Of a DNA stretch of 64,000 nucleotides, positions 1 to 8,077 are shown in pieces. The notes below the pieces were generated by a model. The model searched no databases. It saw nothing but the letters and a program-made list of their open reading frames with translations, and had not been told where the DNA came from. This stretch comes from Rugamonas aquatica (lineage in GTDB: Bacteria; Pseudomonadota; Gammaproteobacteria; Burkholderiales; Burkholderiaceae_D): positions 67,224 through 131,223 of the forward strand of contig NZ_WHUG01000019.1 in assembly GCF_009380215.1 (NCBI RefSeq), read 5' to 3'. The translations under genes and the position numbers were made by a program. How positions within the stretch are numbered: position 1 is the stretch's first letter; each line of letters starts with the position of its first letter.

Positions 1-258
1 CATGGGATGGATGTGCACCCGATACTGGAACGGTGCGAAGAAATGGAAACCGCCACGGCGCAGATCAGGCTGCAAACCGGCCTCGCCGTTCAAGGCCAGC
101 AGGCCGTTCTGTACCGAACCGGACGAGCTCCATAGTTTTTCAATGACCCCGACACGGTCGTTGGGGATGTACTTGATGGCCCCGGAGAGCTTGATTAAGG
201 CGGCGATCACAATCAATAAGACGACAACGGTCACTTCACTGCCAAGCAGGGTAAACAT
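1..258 (-). CDS. SPFH/flotillin-family membrane protein, N-terminus (partial)
   Basis: The minus strand is open from an ATG at 258 to the window edge, giving 86 residues. It begins with a short tail and a hydrophobic segment (VVVLLIVIAALIKL), then a stretch with ...GAIKYIPNDRVGVIEKLW... and ...NGEAGLQPDLRRGGFHFF. This is the usual start of the large flotillin/SPFH proteins, which are inner-membrane anchored scaffolds with the SPFH domain following the membrane segment. A GAAAGG ribosome site lies about six bases before the ATG. The rest of the gene is outside the window, so full length and neighbours are unknown. The plus-strand open frame over the same bases has no recognisable protein character. 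Confidence 0.8.
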   Translation of the reverse strand, partial: MFTLLGSEVTVVVLLIVIAALIKLSGAIKYIPNDRVGVIEKLWSSSGSVQNGLLALNGEAGLQPDLRRGGFHFFAPFQYRVHIHPM

Positions 259-482
259 ACAAACCTTTCGGTTGTGGAAAAAGCTGTGGATGCAGATGTA
301 GCGTGTGCGGTCTGGCGAAGCTAGCGCGGCGGGCTGGCAAAGGTCAGGTTGGCGTATGGGGGAGTTGCTGCGGTTGCCGCGAGGGCACTGACGAGTGGGG
401 TGAACACGATGTTTTTGTTATTACCGTTCAATGAGTTCGTGCTGCTCATTCTTGCACAACGCCGTCAAAGGTAAAGGTGCTG

Positions 483-516
483 CGCCGCGATTAGAGCGCC
501 GGCTCTAATCGCGGCG
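483..516 (-). terminator. Strong stem-loop just after the PPC/DUF4214 gene
   Basis: A perfect 15-bp inverted repeat (483-497 with 502-516, loop GCCG) starts 7 bases beyond the stop codon at 524. In the minus direction it is followed only by a weak, interrupted T tract, so it is either a poor intrinsic terminator or an mRNA 3'-end stabiliser. The remaining intergenic sequence up to 258 shows nothing else convincing. Confidence 0.5.
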
Positions 517-523
517 GAAGCCT

Positions 524-3500
524 TTAACCGTAAGGGGTATAGTCGAAACCCTTGCCGATCAGCGGCAGCAGCGCGGCCTGGTTCTCCGCGCTCTCGCTGA
601 AGCTGAGCAGCAGCTGGGCACGCTCCACGCCGTTGTGCAGATCATTCATCCAGTAGTCGAAACCGGCCTGGTCCGGCGCGCGGTGCAGCACGTTGCTGTA
701 CAGGCTGGTGACGAAGTCCTTGTCGCTCGGCGCGGCGCCGTATTTGGTCTTGAATTCCGCGCTGTCGAGGAAGTTCTGCGCTACGCCCTTCAGGCCATAG
801 CCGGAGTCGAGCGCGCGTATCCAGAAGCCCAGTCCCACGCTGTCGGGCGCGCGGTTGAAGGCGGCCTGGTACAAGCGATACGCCTGGCCGCCGGCGCCGT
901 CGATATCGAGCGCCATCACGCGGTCGTTGAACATCAGGCGTTCGATGCCGGTCAGCGTATCGCCGGTCGCCGCGCCGTAATCCTTGACGTTCAAGCTGCC
1001 GTCCGCATTGCGCGTGATGCTGATCTGGTAGGCGCTCTGCGAGTAGTAAGCAGTATCGAGACCGGCGCCGCCGTTGAGCTTCAAGCCGCTGCCCGTGCCC
1101 AGCAGATAGTCGTTGCCGTCGGTGCCAACCGCCACCGGCTGCACCGTGGTGAAGGTATAGCTCTGCGCGCCGGCGTAATGATTGCCGGCCAGGTCGAGCA
1201 CGCTGCCGTCGGGCAGGTTCAGCGTGTAGGTGCCGCCAGGCTTGAGGTACTGATGCGGATCGATGACCAGCGTGTGTCCCACCGCCGACGCCAGCGTGCT
1301 GCTGTAAGGCGCCAGCACCGCGCGGCCGAGGCTGTCCGTCAGCGTGATGCCGCTGCCCAGCATGATGGTCTCGTTGAACGTCAGCGTGATATGCGGCGAC
1401 AGCGGCACATCGACCGCCCCCGACGCCGTCGACGCCGACAGCAGCAGTGGCGCGGCCACGTCGCCGCTGGTCTGGGTGGCTTCCACCGTGTAGGTGCCGG
1501 TATGGTCGCTGCTGCCGCGCACGTCCAGATAGAAATCGCCGGTACTGGCGGCGATGTAGGAAATCCGCTGCTCGCCGCCGACGCTGACGCCGTACGCCAG
1601 GCTGCCGCCGTTGTTGCCGAGGAGCGTCATGCCGGCAGACGAGGTGCTGGTATCGAGGCTGCCGCCGCCGCTGGCCTTGCCATGCAGGTCGAACACATAG
1701 GTGCGGCCCGCTTCCAGGCGCACCTTGACCCAGTCGTGGTCGTCGAATACGCCGATGTTGCCGCTGAACGTGGCGCCGGGCGCCACGACGGCCGTGGTCT
1801 GCGCCGAGGCCGCGTAATCGTCGCGCCCCACGTCGGTGGCGATCAGCTTGTAGCCGCCGGCCTGGCCGTTGCCGGCCAACGACGCGCCCACCGTCAGGTA
1901 GTAGTCGCCCGACTTGCTGGCCTCGAACAGCTGATAGATCTTGTTGTTGTTCGAATACTGGCCGCGCGTGTACACAGAGGCGCCGTTGCCATCGGTAACG
2001 CCGAGCGTCGTATAGAAGTTCCAGTTGGCGCTGCTGACATCGGTCGGCGTCATCTCCAGCGCATAGGTTTCGCCGGCGACCACGCTCAGCTTGAGGACAT
2101 CGCGGTCGCTCGGCAACTCCAGCCTGCCCGTCAGCGGGATGCCGACCTGGAGCACGCCGGCGTGGGCGGCATCGTTGCCGTAGTCATCCTTCTGGCCCAG
2201 CTGCGCCGCCACCGTGTATGTGCCGGCCAACTGCGGCGCCGATACTTCAAGGTAGTACGTGCCTTTGACGGCGGGCGTAAACGGCATGATCGCCACGGTG
2301 GCGCTGGAGCCGCCGTTATCGGCCACGGCCACCACCTTGCCTGCGCCATCGATCAGTTTGTACACCGCGCTGCCATAGCTGCCGTTCAGCGTGCCGGCGC
2401 CTTCCTTGGCCGCCTTCAGCGTGAACCAGTAGGTCTGTCCGGCGTCGAGCGCGACGGCGAACCAGTCGCGGTCGCCGCCGCCGGGCTCCAGCTCGGCCTT
2501 GATCGAGCTGCCGATCGCCAGCTTGCCGGCGGTGGCGGCGCTGGCGCCGTAGTCATCCACCGTCTTGCTGGCGGTGACGCTGTACGAGCCGCCGTAGGGC
2601 GACACGCTGCTGTAGCCGGATGCCTGCAGATAGTAAGCGCCGTCCTTGGTCGGCGTGTAGCTGAAGCTGTTGCCGGAGTCGTAACGCGGGAAGTACAGCA
2701 CACCGCCTTGTTCATCCTCCAATTGCAGTTGCTGCGTGCCTTTGGGCAGCGAGCTGTCCACGTCCATGTTGAACGTGTAAGTGACGCCGGCGGCCAGATC
2801 GATCTTGAACATATCGACGTCACCCTGCGCTTGCACCCGGCCGCTGATCGGCACGTCCAGCTCCAGCGCTTGCGCGGTGGCGTGCGTGTTGCCGTAGTCG
2901 TCGGACTCCGGATAGCCCAGGCGCACCGTGTACTGCAGGGCGCTGTTCATATCGGAAGAACCGTCGATGCGCAGCAGGTAGGTATCGGCCTTGTCCGCCA
3001 GGAAGCGTATCACCATCTGGTTGTTGACCAGTTGGCTGCCGTAGGAATGCGGGTAGCCCGTGCTGTCGACCAGGTAGGCGGAAATGCTGCGGTTGTCGCC
3101 CGGTTGCGTGTTCAGGGTCAAGGTATAGACCTGCCCGGCTTCGACATCCATGGTGAAGGAGTCGGTGTCGCCGCTGTAATCGAGCGCGCCGCTCACGGCG
3201 CCGCCGGTGGTGAGCTTGCCGGGGCTGCTGGTCGGGAAATCGTCGGTCAGCACGCGCATGGTCTCGGTGTAGCTGCCGACGTAGCCTTTGCTGGCGACGG
3301 CCAGGTAGTAGTCGCCGCTGGCGGTAATCTTGACCGGAGTGTTCGATGCATAGGCGACATAGCGGCCGTTGGCATCGTACACCGAAGTGTCGGCGGGCAT
3401 CGCGCCGGCGCCGCCGGAACTGAAGCCCAGCAACTGCCCGGCCTCGGCATGAAACTTGAACCAGTCGACATCGGTGCTGCGCTCGAACACGCCGCTGACG

Positions 3501-3925
3501 CTGTCGCTGCCGGCGAAGTTGCCGCTGCTGCCGGTATCGGCGCGGAAGTCGTCCGCCGCCGGCAGCGACGCCCTGACCGTATAGCTGCCGGCGGCGTTGG
3601 CGCCGCCATTGGCCCCCGCCGCCAGGTAGTAGGTGCCGCTGGTGGCGGCCGTGTAGGTCAGCGCCGGCCCGATAGTGGCCGTCCCGCCAAGATTCATCAT
3701 CCATTGCCCCTGGGCGCCATACAGGGTGAGCGAAGTCGCGCCGAAATCGGTCAGCGTGCCGCCGCCTTGCGCCGCTCCGTCCAGCGTGAACACATACGTC
3801 ACCCCCGCCGTCAGCTGGATGCGGAACCAATCGCTGTCATAGGAGGTCTCAAAGTTAGCGCTGGTGCCGGAGCCTGCGGCCAGGCGGCCGGTGGTGTTGA
3901 TGTCGTTGCTGAAATCGTCGCTCAT
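524..3925 (-). CDS. Secreted PPC-repeat / Ig-like / DUF4214 RTX-type protein
   Basis: 1133 residues from the ATG at 3925, which starts MSDDFSND. An ATG 33 bases further upstream gives an 11-residue extension that does not fit the repeat unit, and neither start has a clear ribosome site. By eye there are seven pre-peptidase C-terminal (PPC)-like beta-sandwich repeats (about residues 1-800), each opening with DD[FY] and carrying a D-x-D-[WS]-F core. A Big_5-type Ig-like domain follows (about 820-910), then a degenerate RTX turn (GTDGNDYLLG) near 935 and a DUF4214 region with two RAPD motifs (about 1018 and 1078). No signal peptide is visible. This architecture is typical of type I secreted, calcium-dependent surface or extracellular proteins of this family. 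It stands alone and is divergent from the solute-binding gene. Substrate or partner unknown. Confidence 0.8.
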   Translation of the reverse strand: MSDDFSNDINTTGRLAAGSGTSANFETSYDSDWFRIQLTAGVTYVFTLDGAAQGGGTLTDFGATSLTLYGAQGQWMMNLGGTATIGPALTYTAATSGTYYLAAGANGGANAAGSYTVRASLPAADDFRADTGSSGNFAGSDSVSGVFERSTDVDWFKFHAEAGQLLGFSSGGAGAMPADTSVYDANGRYVAYASNTPVKITASGDYYLAVASKGYVGSYTETMRVLTDDFPTSSPGKLTTGGAVSGALDYSGDTDSFTMDVEAGQVYTLTLNTQPGDNRSISAYLVDSTGYPHSYGSQLVNNQMVIRFLADKADTYLLRIDGSSDMNSALQYTVRLGYPESDDYGNTHATAQALELDVPISGRVQAQGDVDMFKIDLAAGVTYTFNMDVDSSLPKGTQQLQLEDEQGGVLYFPRYDSGNSFSYTPTKDGAYYLQASGYSSVSPYGGSYSVTASKTVDDYGASAATAGKLAIGSSIKAELEPGGGDRDWFAVALDAGQTYWFTLKAAKEGAGTLNGSYGSAVYKLIDGAGKVVAVADNGGSSATVAIMPFTPAVKGTYYLEVSAPQLAGTYTVAAQLGQKDDYGNDAAHAGVLQVGIPLTGRLELPSDRDVLKLSVVAGETYALEMTPTDVSSANWNFYTTLGVTDGNGASVYTRGQYSNNNKIYQLFEASKSGDYYLTVGASLAGNGQAGGYKLIATDVGRDDYAASAQTTAVVAPGATFSGNIGVFDDHDWVKVRLEAGRTYVFDLHGKASGGGSLDTSTSSAGMTLLGNNGGSLAYGVSVGGEQRISYIAASTGDFYLDVRGSSDHTGTYTVEATQTSGDVAAPLLLSASTASGAVDVPLSPHITLTFNETIMLGSGITLTDSLGRAVLAPYSSTLASAVGHTLVIDPHQYLKPGGTYTLNLPDGSVLDLAGNHYAGAQSYTFTTVQPVAVGTDGNDYLLGTGSGLKLNGGAGLDTAYYSQSAYQISITRNADGSLNVKDYGAATGDTLTGIERLMFNDRVMALDIDGAGGQAYRLYQAAFNRAPDSVGLGFWIRALDSGYGLKGVAQNFLDSAEFKTKYGAAPSDKDFVTSLYSNVLHRAPDQAGFDYWMNDLHNGVERAQLLLSFSESAENQAALLPLIGKGFDYTPYG

Positions 3926-4060
3926 GGGGAGGTGTATGAAAAGGGACGGGGGTAACATCCTACCAATATTTCACAGGAGACAAACTATTCAATTGTCACC
4001 TGCGGCGGCATTGCGCGCAGCGTCTATAATTGGTTTCCACGCCAGTAATGGAAAGTGCAT

Positions 4061-4789
4061 ATGCCCAAGCTCCTGCCGTCCTTGTCAGCGATTGTGCTGG
4101 CGGCCCTGCCGCTGGCGGCGCGGGATGCACCGGGAGAACTCGTGATGCTGGCGCCGCTGGACCAAACCATGCCCATCGTCCGCTTCAGCAACGGCGTGCT
4201 CACCGGCGGCATCATCAAGGATGTCGGCGACGCCCTGGCCCAGCGGCTGGGCCGCCGCGCCGTCTACCTCAACGTCGACGTGGCCGGCGTCACCCCGGCC
4301 CTGAGCAGCGGCCGCGCGGACGCCATGTGCTACGTGCTGCCGTTCTGGATAGACGGCGACTACGACTGGACCATACCCCTGCTGCCCGATACCGAAATGG
4401 TGGTGGCGCGCGCCGACGCGCCGCGCCTGCGCTCGCTCAAGGATCTCAAGGACACGCCGATCGGCACCGTCGCCGGCTACCGCTATCCGCGCGTCGAGCG
4501 GGTGCTGGGCAAGCAGTTCGCCCGCCGCGACGCCGCCACCATGGACCTGAACGTGCAGCAGATGATCGCCGGCACGGTGCAATACACGCTGGCCGGCGAG
4601 AGCACGCTGTTCTACCTGCAACGCATCCACCCACAACTGAAGCTGCGCCCCGAGCTGGTATTCTCCTCGTTCAAAGCGCAGTGCGCGTTCTCGCGCAAAT
4701 CGCAAGTCCCCTTCAACGACGCCAACCGCGCGATCGACGCCTTGCTCAGGGAAGGCGTGATCGACCAGATCCTGGCGCGCTACCGTTAG
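4061..4789 (+). CDS. Periplasmic solute-binding protein, family 3-like
   Basis: 242 residues. A GTG six bases upstream is also open, but the ATG at 4061 sits five bases after GGAAAG and is preferred. The first ~22 residues (MPKLLPSLSAIVLAALPLAA) form a signal peptide ending in an Ala-rich cleavage site. The rest has the shape of SBP_bac_3 proteins: GGIIKDVGDALAQRL, a DAMCYVLPF segment, KDLKDTPIGTVAGYRYP and a C-terminal ...AIDALLREGVIDQILARYR helix. No permease or ATPase gene is nearby, so it may be an orphan periplasmic sensor or binding protein; ligand unknown. It lies 9 bases before the DUF2252 gene and is probably co-transcribed with it. Confidence 0.75.
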   Translation: MPKLLPSLSAIVLAALPLAARDAPGELVMLAPLDQTMPIVRFSNGVLTGGIIKDVGDALAQRLGRRAVYLNVDVAGVTPALSSGRADAMCYVLPFWIDGDYDWTIPLLPDTEMVVARADAPRLRSLKDLKDTPIGTVAGYRYPRVERVLGKQFARRDAATMDLNVQQMIAGTVQYTLAGESTLFYLQRIHPQLKLRPELVFSSFKAQCAFSRKSQVPFNDANRAIDALLREGVIDQILARYR

Positions 4790-4798
4790 GAGTCCACC

Positions 4799-6004
4799 AT
4801 GTCCGCTGCAGCACTGATCACCGCCCTGCAAGTCCACAATGCCGGCCGCGAGCCGGGCCTGCTGCGCCAGAAGTACCTCAAGATGGCGCAGAACGCCTTC
4901 CTGTTCCTGCGCGGCGCCGACCACCTGTTCTACGACGCCCTGCCCGACCATCCGCTGTTCCGCGAAGCGCCGCTGGCCTGGAGCTGCGGCGATCTGCACG
5001 TGGAAAACTTCGGCAGCTACAAGGGCGACAACCGCCAGGTGTATTTCGATATAAACGATTTCGACGAAGCGGCGCTGGCGCCGGCCAGCTGGGATCTGGT
5101 GCGCCTGCTGGCCAGCATCCAGTGCGGCGCCGAGTCGCTGCGCGTCACGGCCGACGACGCCGTCAAGCTGAGCCGCCGCTGCCTCGATGCCTACCGCGCC
5201 GCGCTGGCGGAAGGCAAGCCGCGCTGGGTCGAACGCGAAACCAGCGTGGGCCTTATCAACGAACTGCTGTGCGACCTGCAAGACCGCAAGCGCGCCGACT
5301 TCCTCGACAAGCGCACCACGCGCAAAAACGGGCGCCGCACCCTGAAGCTCGACGGCGAGAAAGCGCTGCCGTTGCTGCCCGGCCAGGACGAATTGCTGAC
5401 CACCTTCATGCAGAACTTCGCCGCCACGCAGGACAAGCCCGGCTTCTACACCAAGCTGGACGCGGCCCGCCGCATCGCCGGAACCGGCAGCCTGGGATTG
5501 ATGCGCTTCGTGGTGCTGGTCGAAGGCAAGGGCTCGCCGGACGGGAACTACCTGCTCGACATCAAGGAATGCAAACCGTCGGCGCTGGCGCCGCGCCTGG
5601 CCGCGTGGAAGATCGAACAGCCGGCCTGGCCGGACCAGGCCAGCCGCGTCGTGGCGGTGCAGAAGCGCATGCAGGCGGTCGATCACGCCTTCTTGCGCGC
5701 CGTCGCGCTGAACGGCAGCTCGTGCGTGCTGCGCGGCCTGCAACCGTCGGAGGACCGCGTGGCGCTAGACGCATGGGGCAAGAAGCTGGAACGGCTGGAA
5801 GAAGTCATCGCCACCATGGGCTGCAACCTGGCCTGGGACCAGCTGCGCGCCTCGGGCCGCGCCGGCGCCGCCGGGGCGGACGCGCTGATCGCCCACGGCC
5901 AGGACGACAGCTGGCGCAACGCCATGCTCGAAGCGGCCGCCGACATGACAGCGAAAACGCGGGACCAGTGGCAAGCCTGCACGGCGTGGCTTGCCAAGGC
6001 TTGA
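4799..6004 (+). CDS. DUF2252 family protein
   Basis: 401 residues, close to the usual size of DUF2252. The ATG follows TTAGGAG, which overlaps the end of the preceding gene. The diagnostic segments are WSCGDLHVENFGSY (about residue 60) and DINDFDEAALAPASWDL shortly after. These resemble the catalytic loop (GDLHxxN) and metal-binding loop (D-F-D) of aminoglycoside-phosphotransferase/kinase-like folds, so a kinase-like fold is plausible, but no substrate is known for the family. It is convergent with the bufferin operon; the two stop codons are only four bases apart, with no visible terminator between them. Confidence 0.8.
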   Translation: MSAAALITALQVHNAGREPGLLRQKYLKMAQNAFLFLRGADHLFYDALPDHPLFREAPLAWSCGDLHVENFGSYKGDNRQVYFDINDFDEAALAPASWDLVRLLASIQCGAESLRVTADDAVKLSRRCLDAYRAALAEGKPRWVERETSVGLINELLCDLQDRKRADFLDKRTTRKNGRRTLKLDGEKALPLLPGQDELLTTFMQNFAATQDKPGFYTKLDAARRIAGTGSLGLMRFVVLVEGKGSPDGNYLLDIKECKPSALAPRLAAWKIEQPAWPDQASRVVAVQKRMQAVDHAFLRAVALNGSSCVLRGLQPSEDRVALDAWGKKLERLEEVIATMGCNLAWDQLRASGRAGAAGADALIAHGQDDSWRNAMLEAAADMTAKTRDQWQACTAWLAKA

Positions 6005-6008
6005 TGCG

Positions 6009-6767
6009 TCAGTAACGGGTCAGCACGCCCTGCGCCAGCCAATGCTGTAGATAGCCAGCCAGCGCCAGCATCGCTTCCTCGCCGGCCGCCGCGCATACTT
6101 CGCCGAAGCTCGCCCCTTCGGCGATGCGGTACAGGGCGTCGGCCTCGGTCGCCGGCAGCGAGCGGAAATGCGGCTGCTCATCCTGCCGCCATACCAGCCA
6201 GTGCTGGACCGCGTCTGCCTCCACCGCTTCCGGCGGATCGCCCTCCACGGCCAGCGCCTGCCACAGCGCGACGGCGTTCCAGCGCAGGTCCAGGATATGC
6301 ACCGATGGATGCAGATGGAATTGCAAATCGCCCCACAACTCGGGCGCGATGGCTTGCATGTCGGCGGCCGTGAGCGGCGCGACATCCTCCGCATCGAAGG
6401 CCAGGCCGAGCGCCCATTCCAGGCTCGCCAGCTCGGCGATGAAGGGATAGTCGTCCAGCGCCAGCGCCGCATGCGCGGCCAGGCCGCCGCCGAACCAGCG
6501 CAGGTTGGCGTGCCGCGACGGATGCGCGGCGATGTAGCTGTTGGCCAGGTCGGCGAACATATCGTCGCCGATGAAGGTCCAGGTCTTGTCGTAGGCTTCG
6601 CACAGCGCCTGCCGCAGACGGCTGCGGTAAGCGCGGTGATAAATCGCCAGCCGCGCTTCGGCACTCAGGCCGTATTGCTCGCGCACGGCGGCGTGGATCG
6701 CGGACGGCGCTTCGTCCGCCAGGATGTAGTGCTGGAAGTCGCGTTGCAGATGATCGAGCGCGCTCAT
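6009..6767 (-). CDS. bufC: DUF2063 / MbnC-like partner protein of a bufferin RiPP operon
   Basis: 252 residues. The N-terminal half has the DUF2063 signature seen in HvfC/MbnC/BufC proteins: FQHYILADE, then YHRAYRSRLRQALCEAYDKTW and FADLANSYIAAHPS. Members of this family form a heterodimer with the DUF692 iron enzyme and help bind the precursor peptide, so that cysteines are converted to copper-binding heterocycles. The ATG overlaps the stop of the upstream DUF692 gene (ATGA), indicating translational coupling. Function is inferred from family and context; the exact product chemistry cannot be read from sequence. Confidence 0.85.
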   Translation of the reverse strand: MSALDHLQRDFQHYILADEAPSAIHAAVREQYGLSAEARLAIYHRAYRSRLRQALCEAYDKTWTFIGDDMFADLANSYIAAHPSRHANLRWFGGGLAAHAALALDDYPFIAELASLEWALGLAFDAEDVAPLTAADMQAIAPELWGDLQFHLHPSVHILDLRWNAVALWQALAVEGDPPEAVEADAVQHWLVWRQDEQPHFRSLPATEADALYRIAEGASFGEVCAAAGEEAMLALAGYLQHWLAQGVLTRY

Positions 6768-7615
6768 ATCGCCTCCGCAAAAGTGCGCGCGCGCCGCAGC
6801 TCGGCCGACAGCTCGGACAGCGGCGGGATATTGTCATCGCGCTCTATCATCGTCGCCACCTTGCCGAAGCGGCGCAAGGCTTGCGCGTACAAGGCCCACA
6901 CCGGATCGGCTACCGCCTGGTCATGGGTGTCGATGATGCAGCCTTCCTGCACGCTGTGCCCGGCCAGATGGATCTGCTGCACGCGCCGCGCAGGCAGCGC
7001 ATCCAGGTAAGTGATCGGATTAAAACCGTGATTGACGCTGCTGACGTAGACGTTGTTCACGTCCAGCAGTATCAGGCTGTCGGATTCCTCGGCCACGGCG
7101 GCGACGAAATCCCATTCCTGGAAAGTGTCCGATTCAAAGGACAGGTAGCTGGACACATTCTCCAGCAACAGCGGGCGTTCCAGGTAATCCTGCACGCGCC
7201 GCACATTGCGCACCACGGTGGCCACGGCCTCCTCGGTGTACGGCAGCGGGAACAGGTCGTGCATATTGGCGCCGTGCGTGCCGGTCCAGCACAGATGATC
7301 CGACACCCACAGCGGCTCCACGCGCCGCATCAGTTTTTTCAGCTCGCGCAGATACTCGTCGGACGGCCCCTGCGGCGTACCGATGGACATCGACACGCCA
7401 TGCATCACCACCGGATAGTCGCGGCGTATGCGGTCCAGCATCGCCAGCGGTTTGCCGCCGGGGACCATGTAGTTCTCGGACAGGATCTCGAACCAGTCGA
7501 TGCCCGACGCCGCAGGCGGCGTGGCGATGATGTCGTTGTAATGCGCGGGGCGCAGACCGAGTCCGAAACCCGGCGATGGCAGTGTAGTGGTCATGGTGTG
7601 CATGGCGCCGGACAT
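6764..7615 (-). CDS. bufB: DUF692 / MbnB-like multinuclear iron oxidase of a bufferin RiPP operon
   Basis: 283 residues from the first ATG. In-frame ATGs at 7603 and 7594 are equally possible because no clear ribosome site is visible and the first ATG lies in the loop of a hairpin. The TIM-barrel DUF692 features are all present: LGLRPAHYNDI, DWFEILSENYM, a YPVVMHGVSMSIG strand with a metal-ligand His, WVSDHLCWTG, LLENVSSYLSF, LLDVNNVYVSSVNHGF and IHLAGHS. The His, Asp and Glu residues are those that hold the iron cluster in MbnB-type enzymes. The family oxidises peptide cysteines in the presence of a DUF2063 partner, encoded directly downstream here. The likely substrate is the Cys-rich peptide encoded 20 bases upstream. 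Confidence 0.88.
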   Translation of the reverse strand: MSGAMHTMTTTLPSPGFGLGLRPAHYNDIIATPPAASGIDWFEILSENYMVPGGKPLAMLDRIRRDYPVVMHGVSMSIGTPQGPSDEYLRELKKLMRRVEPLWVSDHLCWTGTHGANMHDLFPLPYTEEAVATVVRNVRRVQDYLERPLLLENVSSYLSFESDTFQEWDFVAAVAEESDSLILLDVNNVYVSSVNHGFNPITYLDALPARRVQQIHLAGHSVQEGCIIDTHDQAVADPVWALYAQALRRFGKVATMIERDDNIPPLSELSAELRRARTFAEAI

Positions 7616-7626
7616 GCCGGCGCCAT
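7602..7626 (-). promoter_or_regulatory. Perfect hairpin between the RiPP precursor and its enzyme genes
   Basis: A 10-bp perfect inverted repeat (7602-7611 with 7617-7626, 5-base loop) lies between the precursor stop and the DUF692 gene. The first possible ATG of that gene is in the loop. There is no T tract, so it is not an intrinsic terminator. It may protect the precursor mRNA or limit translation of the enzymes. Seen in sequence; role inferred. Confidence 0.55.
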
Positions 7627-7634
7627 ATCGAAGA

Positions 7635-7901
7635 TTACTTGTCCAGATCGACGATCTTGCCTTTTTTGGCGAAGCAGGCGCCGGCCTTGGTGGCCAGGAA
7701 GCCGTGGCCCTTGCAGGAGTTCTGGCCCTTGCAGGCGTTTTCCGCGGTGGCGCAATCGCTAGTGCCCTTGCAGCTGTTGATGCCGGCGCAGTGCACGGTG
7801 TCGTCGGCGCTGATGGTGGTGGTGGCGGCGATGGCCGATGCCGACATGGCCATGGTTGCGACGGTTGCTGCCATTGCTGCGATACGGGTGATGTGGTTCA
7901 T
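7635..7901 (-). CDS. Bufferin-like Cys-rich RiPP precursor
   Basis: 88 residues from the ATG at 7901, which follows TTGGAG with good spacing. An upstream start at 7940 is open but has no ribosome site. Residues 1-26 form a signal peptide ending SASAIAA. The mature part has six cysteines: HCAGINSCKG, DCAT, ACKGQNSCKGHGF and ACF. The repeated C-x-G-x-N-S-C-K-G motif is characteristic of the BufA2-type copper-buffering bufferins, which are exported to the periplasm with cysteines modified by DUF692/DUF2063 enzymes. The gene is first in a three-gene operon with exactly those enzymes. Assignment is strong by context. Which cysteines are modified is not known from sequence. Confidence 0.82.
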   Translation of the reverse strand: MNHITRIAAMAATVATMAMSASAIAATTTISADDTVHCAGINSCKGTSDCATAENACKGQNSCKGHGFLATKAGACFAKKGKIVDLDK

Positions 7902-7946
7902 GTGATTCTCCAAAAAAGGTAAGTTGGGTTGGTGCTGCATGACTCT

Positions 7947-7974
7947 GTCGCGGCCACTTCGCGATTACTTACAC
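7947..7974 (-). promoter_or_regulatory. Possible ECF-type promoter of the bufferin operon
   Basis: On the minus strand GTGTAAGT (7974-7967) and GCGAC (7951-7947) have the order and approximate spacing of ECF sigma-factor promoters that drive some copper-responsive bufferin operons. This is a weak match judged by eye. Confidence 0.25.
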
Positions 7975-7997
7975 GTTTTTAAAAAATATTTTGTCTT

Positions 7998-8011
7998 TTG
8001 ACTTGGATCAA
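7998..8011 (+). promoter_or_regulatory. FNR/CRP-type box upstream of ompW
   Basis: The sequence TTGAC-TTGG-ATCAA matches the FNR/ANR half-site consensus TTGAT-N4-ATCAA with one mismatch. It lies 66 bases upstream of the OmpW start. ompW is oxygen-regulated through FNR in enteric bacteria, which makes the site more credible, but direct evidence is lacking here. Confidence 0.45.
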
Positions 8012-8077
8012 AGTTTTTACTGCACTGCATCAATAGACTTCACTCCGTTACTTAACGACGACAAAAGAGGAAGTGAA

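Noticed and set aside
2..301. A 99-codon plus-strand open frame at the window start
   Set aside because: It mirrors the flotillin-like N-terminus on the other strand, which has a membrane helix, conserved motifs and a ribosome site.
635..3955. A 1106-codon open frame antisense to the PPC/DUF4214 gene
   Set aside because: GC-rich shadow. The Ala/Arg/Val-rich translation has no family features, while the minus-strand frame has clear PPC and DUF4214 domains.
4799..6004. Calling the DUF2252 protein a kinase or resistance enzyme
   Set aside because: The GDLHxxN and D-F-D motifs suggest a kinase-like fold, but no substrate or activity can be supported from sequence.
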